In this document: one piece after another, positions 17,388-64,000 of the stretch | Layout: each line of letters opens with the position of its first letter | Numbering within the stretch: the first letter of the stretch is position 1 | From: Salvelinus alpinus | Lineage: Eukaryota > Chordata > Actinopteri > Salmoniformes > Salmonidae | DNA: 64,000 nucleotides | Assembly (NCBI RefSeq): GCF_045679555.1 | Contig: NC_092090.1 | Coordinates: 25,568,038 to 25,632,037 of the forward strand | Direction of reading: 5' to 3' | The notes under the pieces: model-generated | The model's input: only the letters and a program-made list of their open reading frames with translations | Databases searched by the model: none | Told to the model about the DNA's origin: nothing | Translations under genes and position numbers: made by a program

Positions 17388-20359
17388 CGCCGGAGGAAAT
17401 GGTCGCCATTTTACGGGCTCCTAACCAATTGCGCCATTGTGTGTTTTTTGCATTATTTGTAACTTATTTTGTACATAATGTTTCTGCCACTGTCTCTTTT
17501 GACCCCCGAAAATAGCTTCTGGATATCAGGACAGTGATTACTCACCTCGTACTGGACAAAGATTTTTCCATTAAGGAGTCGGACGCCAGTGATTTACTTC
17601 AGACACCGGACAAGGCCCAAATCCCCATCATTCGCATGAAGAAGAGACAGAGATATCGGTGACGTAAGTCGTGGTGCCTTGTAAGGATTCGACTGCAAGT
17701 GGGTAATCCGCCTATACCATCAGTCCTATTAGCCAACGTGCAATCATAGGATAATAAAATGGATGAGCTCCGATCAAGACTAACCTACCAATGGGACGTT
17801 AAAAACTGTTATATTTTATGTTTCATCGAGTTGTGGCTGAATGATGACATGGATAACATACAGCTGGCTGGGTTTTCCGTGCATCGGCAAGATAGAACAG
17901 CTGCCTCCGATAAGACAAGGGGTGACGGTCTGTGTCAATATGTAAATAACAGCTGGTGCACAAAATCTAATATTAAGAAAGTCTAGAGGTTTTGCTCGCC
18001 TGAGGTAGAGTATCTATTGATAAGCTGTAGACCACACTATTTACCAAGAGAGTTTTCATCTATATTTTTCAAAGCTGTCTATTTACCACCACAAACTGAT
18101 GCTGACACTAAGACCACACTCAATGAGCTGTATAAGGCCATAATAAAACAAGACAATTTTCATCCAGAGGCGGCGCTCCTAGTGGCCGGGGACTTTAATG
18201 CAGGGAAACTTAAATCCGTTTTTACCTAATTTCTACCAGCATGTTACATGTGCAACCAGAGGAAAAAAACTCTAGACCACCTTTACTCCACACACAAGGA
18301 TGCATACAAAGCTCTCCCTCGCCCTCCATTTGGCAAATCTGACCATAAATCTATCCTCTAGATTCCTGCTAACAAGCAAAAACTAAAGCAGGAACTACCT
18401 GTGACTCGCTCAATACGGAAGTTGTCAGATGACGTAGATGCTAAGCTACAGGACGGTTTTGCTAGGACAGAATGAAATATGTTCTGTGATTCTTCCGATG
18501 GCATTGAGGAGTACACAACATCCGTCACTGGATTCATCAATAAGTGCATCGATGATGTCGTCCCAACAGTGACCGTTTGTACATACCCCAACCAGAAGCC
18601 ATGAATTACAGGCAACATCCGCACTGAGCTGCCGCTTCAAGGAGCGGGACTCTAACCCGGACGCTTATAAGAAATGCCGCTATGCCCTCTGACGAACCAT
18701 CAAACAGGCAAAGCGTCAATACAGGACTAAGATTGAATTGTACTACACCGTCTCCGTCACTCGTCGGATGTGGCAGGGCTTGCAAACTATTACGGACTAC
18801 AAAGGGAAGCACAGCCGCGAGCTTCCCAGTGACACAAGCCTACCAGATGAGCTAAATGACTTCTATGCTTGCTTCGAGGCAAGCAACACTGAATCATGCA
18901 TGAGAGCACCAGCTGTTCTGGATGACTGTGGGATCACGCTCTCGGGAGCCGATGTGAGTAAGACCTTTAAACAGGTCAACATTCACAAGGCCGCAGGTTT
19001 TACACGGACGTGTACTCAGAGCATGCACTGACGAACTGTCAAGTGTCTTCACTGACATTTTCAACCTTTCCGTGACCGAGTCTGTAATACCAACATGTTT
19101 CAAGGAGACCACCATAGTCCCTGTGCCCAAGAACACAAAGGTAACCTGCCTAAATGACTACCGACCCGTAGCACTCACGTCTGTGGGTGCCATGAAGTGC
19201 TTTGAAAGGCTGGTCATGGATCACATGAACACCACTATCCCAGAAACCCTAGACCCACTCCAATTTGCATACCACCCAACAGATCCACAGATGACGCAAT
19301 CTCTATTGTTATCCACACTGCCCTTTCCCACATGGACAAAAGGAACACCTACATGAGAATGCTATTCATTGACTACAGCTCAGCGTTAAACACCATAGTG
19401 CCCTCAAAGCTCATCACTAAGCTAAGGACCCTGGGACTAAACACCTTCCTCTGCAACTGGATCCTGGACTTCCTGATGGGCCGCCCTCAGGTGGTAAGGG
19501 TAGGTAACAACACATCTGCCACGCTAATCCTCAACACTGGGCCCCACAAGGGTGTGTGCTCAGTCCCCTCCTGTTCTCCCTGTTCACACATGACTGCATG
19601 GCCAAGCACAACTCCAACACCATCATTAAGTTTGCCAACGACACAACAGTGGTGGTCACCAACAACGATGAGACATCCTATAGGGAGGAGGTCAGAGACC
19701 TGGGAGTGTGGTGCCAGAATAACAACCTCTCCCTCAACGTGATCAAGACAAAGGAGATGGTTGTGGACTACAGGAAAAGGAGGGCTGAGCACACCCCCGT
19801 TCTCATTGACGGGGCTGTAGTGGAGCAGGTTGAGAGATTCAAGTTCCTTGGTGTCCACATCATGGTCCAAACACACCAAGAAAGTCGTGAAGAGGGCACG
19901 ACAACGCCTATTCCCCCTCTGGAGAATGAAAATATCCTCAAAAGATTCTACAGCTGCACCATCGAGAGCATCCTGACTGGTTACATCACTGCCAGGTATG
20001 GCAACTGCTCTGCCTCCGACCGCAAGGCACTACAGAGGGTAGTGTGTACGGCCCAGACCATCCCTGGGGCCAAGCTTCCTGCCATCCAGGACCTCTATAC
20101 CAGATGGTGTCAGAGTAAGGCCCGAAAAATTGCCAAAGACTCCAGCCACCCAAGTCATAGACTGTTCTCTCTGCTACCGCACGGCAAGCAGTACAGGAGC
20201 ACCAAGTCTAGGTCCAAAAGACTTCTTAACAGCTTCCACCCCCAAGCCATAAGACTCCTGAACAGCTAATCAAATGGCTACCTGGACTATTTTCATTTTT
20301 ACGCTGCTGCTACTTTCTGTTTGTTATCTATGCAGAGTCACTTTACCTCTACCTACATG
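17388..20359 (+). mobile_element. L2/CR1-type LINE, body (continues at 21285-21535)
   Basis: A near-full-length APE-type LINE with a 5' UTR, a degraded AP-endonuclease (17759-18229, with AGDFNAG-like motif) and reverse transcriptase. The RT pieces include [62 protein letters not shown] and FKFLGVHI. The last long open part is 19556-20269. Several frameshifts and stops separate the pieces (for example the TAG after NIKKV near 17983), so it is dead. Its 3' UTR is split by the Tc1 copy at 20362-21282. Confidence 0.85.
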
Positions 20360-20361
20360 TA

Positions 20362-21282
20362 CAGTACCAGTCAAAAGATTGGACACACCTACTCATTCCA
20401 GGGGTTTTCTTTATTTTTACTATTTTCTACATTGCACAATAATAGTGCAGACATCAAAACTATGAAATAACACATATGGAATCATGTAGTAACCAAAAAA
20501 GTGTTAAACAATTCAAAATATATTTTATATTTGAGATTCTTCAAAGTAGCCATCCTTTGCCTTGATGACAGCTTTGCACACTCTTGGAATGTCTTTGTGA
20601 GACGCAGAGTAGGTGAACAGATGATCTTTACATGTGTGGGTCCCACCGTGAAGCATTAAGGAGGAGGTGGGATGGTGTGGGGGTGCTTTGCTGGTGACAC
20701 TGTCTGTGATTTATTTAGAATGCAAGGCACACTTAACCAGCATGGCTACCACAGCACTCTGCAGCGATACACCATCCCATCTGGTTTGCGCTTAGTGTGG
20801 CTATCATTTGTTTTTCAACAGGACAATGACCCAACACACCTCCAGGCTGTGTAAGGGCTATTTGACCAAGAAGGAAAGCGGTGAAGTGCTGCATCAAATG
20901 ACCTGTCCTCCACAATCACCCAACCTCAACCCAACTGAGATGGTTTGGGATGAGTTGGACCGCAGAGTGAAGGAAAAGCAGCCAACAAGTGCTCAGCATA
21001 TGTGGGAACTCCTTCAAGACGGTTGGAAAAGCATTCCTGGTGAAGCTGGTTGAGAGAATGCCAAGAGTGTGAAAAGCTGTCATCAAGGCAAGGGGTGGCT
21101 ACTTTGAAGAATCTGAAATCTAAAATAGATTTTGATTTGTTTAACACTGTGGTTACTACATGATTCCAGATGTGTTTTTCATAGTTTTGATGTCTTCACT
21201 GTTATTCTACAATGTAGAAAATAGTAAAAATACAGAAAGACCCTTGAATGAATAGGTGTGTCCAAACTTTTGACTGGTACTG
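20362..21282 (+). mobile_element. Internally deleted Tc1-like transposon nested in the LINE
   Basis: The terminal inverted repeats CAGTACCAGTCAAAAG and CTTTTGACTGGTACTG are flanked by TA at 20360-20361 and 21283-21284, the expected target duplication. The 921-bp copy keeps only the C-terminal half of the transposase (MVWGCFAGDTVCDLF, QQDNDPTH, NPTEMVWDELDRR). The N-terminal DNA-binding part is deleted and the rest is frameshifted. A second copy of this family is at 30363-30990. Confidence 0.92.
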
Positions 21283-21284
21283 TA

Positions 21285-21535
21285 TATATTACCTCAATTA
21301 CCTCGACTAACCTGTGCCCCCACACATTGACTCTGTACCGGTACCTCCTGTATATAGCCTCACTACTGTTATTTTATTGTTGCTCTTTAATTATTTGTTA
21401 TTTTTCTATTTTCTCAAAACAAAAATCTTCTTAAACTGCATTGTTGTTTTAGGGCTTGTAAGTAAGCATTTCACTGTAAGGTCTACACCTGTTGTATTCG
21501 GCACATGTGACTAATACAATTTGATTTGATTTGAT
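21285..21535 (+). mobile_element. 3' end of the LINE beginning at 17388
   Basis: The LINE 3' UTR resumes exactly after the Tc1 target site. It ends with GTAAGCATTTCACTGTAAGG and a (TTTGAT)n terminal repeat. The same end motif occurs at 28690-28735 and 51140-51219. Confidence 0.8.
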
Positions 21536-21636
21536 AAAGCGTTTATACATTGTAGTTTGTTTAAAGTGGTACCAAAAGTTAAAAGTACTGGACTAATTGA
21601 AGTTACCACGTCTTAAAATAATTTTATTTATAGAGT

Positions 21637-33401
<11,765 letters not shown>

Positions 33402-35660
33402 GACTATAATATGGCCTCGATTCAATCAGATCCAGTGGTAACCCGTGTTGACCGATATCCCCATAGTGGATGTTTTGGCAGTATTGGAGGTGTAGCTGCA
33501 GTGTGAGCTGACAAATAAGTGTGTGGCTGCTCTTTTGTGTCACCAACCACTCCCTTCCTTATTATCCCTACGCATTAGATGTTCAAAAGGACAAAAGAAA
33601 GTGCAGGCTCTATCGACAATAGATATTATGAAATGCATGTTTTCATTTGGATGGGGGGGATTTATCAGTCTATGTAGACAATAGACCATTACGCGTTAGA
33701 GTGTTTGAACTTGTAATGTGGCTACATTAACTTCTAACTCGGCTGCATGGGATTTGTCAGATATAAAGTCTGTGTGGTTTCATTTCATCCAATGACAGTG
33801 TCCGTGATAATGTAACATAAGGAGCAGTTCTAACACAGTTCCACCTTCGACACTGCCAAAACAACCGGATGTCGGCTAGCACGGATCTGAGTCCCGGCAC
33901 CTCAAATTCTCTACTGCTTGAGCTCGTTTTACTCATATAGAATATTAGCTCAAAAGTATAGTGGAGCTCCTGCACCTAAATATAAACAGTACTTGCACCC
34001 AAAATGAGTACCGGAACCTATTTAGTAGTATTACTAGTGTTGTATTACAATACACTATCCACTACAACCATGTTTCTCCGACAGTGACAAGCCTAGCTTT
34101 AACGTGTTTACTGTGTCACTTGCTTACATGTGATCTTCCCTACAAAGAACTTTACCTAATTTTTAGTTCTGGTCATTCTGATCTTGAAGGAGTTGTATAT
34201 TTACACAATGCTCTGCACGCACTTTATACTATATTACATTGAGTTTCATGTAACAATCACTTTTAACTCTTTTTACATATCTCATTCTAAAAATATCTGT
34301 GTTATGTTTGTTTAATGATACAATCAAGGCCACAAGGTCATACTGAGGCATTTACAAACTATCTGTATTTCTCTGAGGACACAGACCTTGATGTCCATCA
34401 CACAAACCTGGGTTTCACAATGAAACTGTTTCATAGAAAGACCATTTCATCTTAAAATTAACATTCATGTAACATTTCCTCACAAGGGTGTGCAGTGAAA
34501 CAGTATGTAACATGTTAATATACTGTAATGCCTCCTACAGTCATCTCAGGAATGTTGTATTCTGTATTCATAGGTTATATCGTATTTATTTTGCCTTTCT
34601 CTTAAGTAAATAATGCTTTGAGTTTTCTGTTTTTATACCATCTCATTTTATGAACACATTGATATATCTGAAGTCAAGATAGTTCAATTCTGGTTGAATA
34701 GGGAAATTAATCATGATTTTATTGCTAAGTTCAGATAAATACTCTTCGCCTTTACAGCTCTTGCAGTCTACAGGAAAGAAAAGGAAATGTGTGCATATGC
34801 TACTCTGTTCAGGTGGCCCTGTAAGTAGTCTTCATGCCTATAATAATGACTTTTGTACAGAAATAGCAGATTAAATGTAATGTATAATTGTCAATGAATT
34901 AAAACCTCTTCTCTTTCAACAATTACAAATCATAATCCAGTAAAATAATGTTTCAATACAATCTCTGGCCTCCACATTTACAAGCACTCTCTGCGCCATC
35001 TGTTGAAATACCCCAACTGGCATTTCATTATCTACAATCCGAAAAATCTTATCCTCATCGGGGGAAGGTTGAGAAAATAAATAAGAAAATAAATACAAAA
35101 GTTTTTATTCCACCAACCATAAAAAGGTTGTGAAAAAAGAACTCAAATTGGCACTCTACACAGAGGCCTTCATACGGACCACCCAAGACTGTGCTATCTG
35201 GCAAGCTAATCCTTGATGAGGGAAAGCCCACCATAATTTCTTTGCTGCAAACAATACAAAAATACTGACTCAGTCGACATAGAAAATTCATGTTCGATGG
35301 ATGTATGTGTAAAAGTAGCAGTTGTTAATGGTCTCCTATTGCAGAAATAGGTTTGTGAATGACCCAAGCTTTAGTTGCCTTGGCAATAAGGGATTCATGA
35401 GGGAATTATAGCATGTAATCTTTAAAGGCTACTGTCCTCATGGAAGGCAATACATTCCGCAGAAATGCCAGGCAAATTATTATTGCTTTCCACAATAAAA
35501 GTCCTCTTAATTCCATCATTAATTGGCACAGTTTGTATGTACTGTATGTTGAGGATCGGCTGGATGCTGCTGCCGGTGCTGCAGTGCCCCCGGTGGTCGG
35601 GGTGGAATGTCTCCTGTCGAGGCAGTGTCGTGACCTGTGACCAGAGTGGTTTCTGATAGG
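33402..35660. other. Spacer between convergent dipeptidase and slc12a4
   Basis: This holds the 3' UTRs of two tail-to-tail genes and no other gene I can support. Candidate poly(A) signals lie almost back to back: AATAAA on plus at 35076-35081 (dipeptidase side, repeated once just after) and AATAAA on minus at 35103-35108 (slc12a4 side, about 555 bp after its stop). An ATTAAA at about 34898 is another plus-strand option. No transposon was recognised, which is unusual for this window. Confidence 0.45.
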
Positions 35661-62520
<26,860 letters not shown>

Positions 62521-64000
62521 TCAGAACACACTGTCACACAGGGCAAACTGTCACTCACTGAGGGGCTTGGGCCAGAACACACAGCGTGAGGCTGCATACA
62601 CACACACACACACACACAGGAGGGGGAGTGCACACACAGGAGCGAGTACACACAAGCAAGCACGCAGGCACAAATACATATACACTGTGGGTTGTAGAGC
62701 AGAGGCCAGAGCAAACACACAGTAAGCATATGAAGATCTTAAAGTATTTCACAACTACATACAGCACATTGATATTACTATGGGCCATGATGGGCTTGTC
62801 ATTGGATGCTGACAACACATAATGGCATCTCAAAATGATATGCTGTGAAACATTTAGAAAAAATGGCCCACTTAATCACTAATGATGAGGGAGTCAACTC
62901 CTCGTACCATTTCTGAGATTAGATGGGAATACGTGTGTAAAGACCTAACACTCACTCACTAGTATGATGTAATTGAAAATGGGCAGGGAAAGAGACAAGA
63001 TCAAATCAATTCAAATACTGTCCTCTAGTGTCAGTTTGCTGTTAGTGCCATGTGAGAACATGACAGGAAGGATGTCACTGTGTTTGTGTTTACATTGCAA
63101 TGTGCATGCCATCATAGCGTCAGTTCTAAACAATGACCGAAGGATGCTGAACTTGAAAACAACATATAATCCTTTATCTCTGTCTGTACTGTTCGCTTAT
63201 ATGTTTCCAAATGTCTCTCTCTCTCTACCACAACACCCTCCTCATGTCGGTCTTATTAAAAGGATGGAGGGTATGGGGACGGGGTGCCGTTTGTAAAGTT
63301 GAATGGTCCAGAGGGGGTTCTCCTGACCTGACGTTTGATGTCTAATTAAAACAGATTAAAGATTAACAGAACTGTTATGAACGACTCACAGAGAGCCCCC
63401 CTGAGTTCCACTGCGCTGAAAGAACAGCACACAGGGATTTACAACGACAGGTCCCAACAAGTCAACGAACAAACGGTGCCTCCACAAAAATGCCTCTGAG
63501 CCACAAGATCAAACGACTGCCAACAAAGTGAGACAGACTACCAACCCTGCCGAGCTTCCCGCCCCCTCCTGCTGTGCTGAACAGGCACCTCTGTCTGAAC
63601 GCCTTGTTACTATTAGACAGCACATTACTGGCAGCACTCACTTTAGCTTTTTACAGAGAGAAATAGTATGACTACCCAAGTTTCCAAAGCTATCCAGACA
63701 TATAATGAAGTTGTTTTATATGTGCTTGACTGAAGAGGTCTTTGAACTAGGCCTATTACTAGAATTGTCAAAATATCACTGGTGTAGTGAAGTTACAGGC
63801 CAACTTCCATCTGCAGAATGAATTTTGGAAGATCCTTCTTTACTCTGTTTCTAGTTCCAACCGCTTCTTTCTTTGTCTTTTTACATTTAATACAAAGCAG
63901 ACTATTAGCCAAGATATGAACAAATACCATATTTGCAGATTAATTTTAAGCTTCAAACATACCAGTAAAATTACCACACATTTTGTTGCCATATTTTCAA
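62521..64000 (-). other. 5' flank of slc12a4
   Basis: Upstream of the first coding exon. No further coding exon, transposon or strong CpG island was found. A short (CA)n lies at 62597-62620. The mildly GC-rich stretch at about 63540-63610 (GCTTCCCGCCCCCTCC) could be part of a promoter or an untranslated exon, but nothing decides this. Confidence 0.35.

Overview
This window is nuclear DNA of a teleost fish, almost certainly a salmonid (trout, salmon or char). The coding exons are vertebrate-like with clean GT/AG introns. The introns and spacers are packed with repeats typical of salmonids: several Tc1/mariner families including a Sleeping Beauty-type element, tRNA-derived SINEs of two kinds, L2/CR1-type LINEs, a Harbinger element, MITEs, a solo LTR and a broken endogenous retrovirus.

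Three host genes are present. (1) 66-7681, plus strand: amfr (gp78), an ER-membrane ubiquitin ligase, from exon 2 to the stop codon; exon 1 lies left of the window. (2) 21637-33401, plus strand: a complete 10-exon membrane dipeptidase, best read as dpep2-like, 436 codons. (3) 35661-62520, minus strand: a complete 24-coding-exon K-Cl cotransporter, slc12a4 (KCC1), 1087 codons. Every exon was placed by hand with phase and splice signals, and the exon lengths add up to open frames. The dipeptidase and cotransporter converge tail to tail with 2.26 kb between their stop codons. Their adjacency matches the mammalian SLC12A4-DPEP3-DPEP2 neighbourhood.

Layout: 1-7.9 kb amfr; 7.9-21.6 kb intergenic, filled by a folded SINE cluster, a 4-kb Harbinger element with an intact 8-exon Myb/SANT gene, MITEs, a SINE, and a LINE interrupted by a Tc1 element; 21.6-33.4 kb dipeptidase, whose introns hold a 17-copy minisatellite, a solo LTR, two LINEs and three Tc1 elements; 33.4-35.7 kb quiet spacer; 35.7-62.5 kb slc12a4, whose introns hold two Tc1 elements, a retrovirus fossil with a 16-copy 49-bp array, SINEs, MITEs and a LINE carrying a 2A-like (StopGo) motif; 62.5-64 kb upstream flank.

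The host genes are ordinary housekeeping or transport genes and do not form one pathway. The unusual material is how repeats meet splice sites: a triplicated splice acceptor in amfr, long AG-free repeat tracts before three acceptors, and transposons within about 25 bp of three slc12a4 donors. I found no convincing wholly new biological system. The strongest leads are the intact Harbinger Myb gene, the 2A-bearing LINE, and the AG-free minisatellite.
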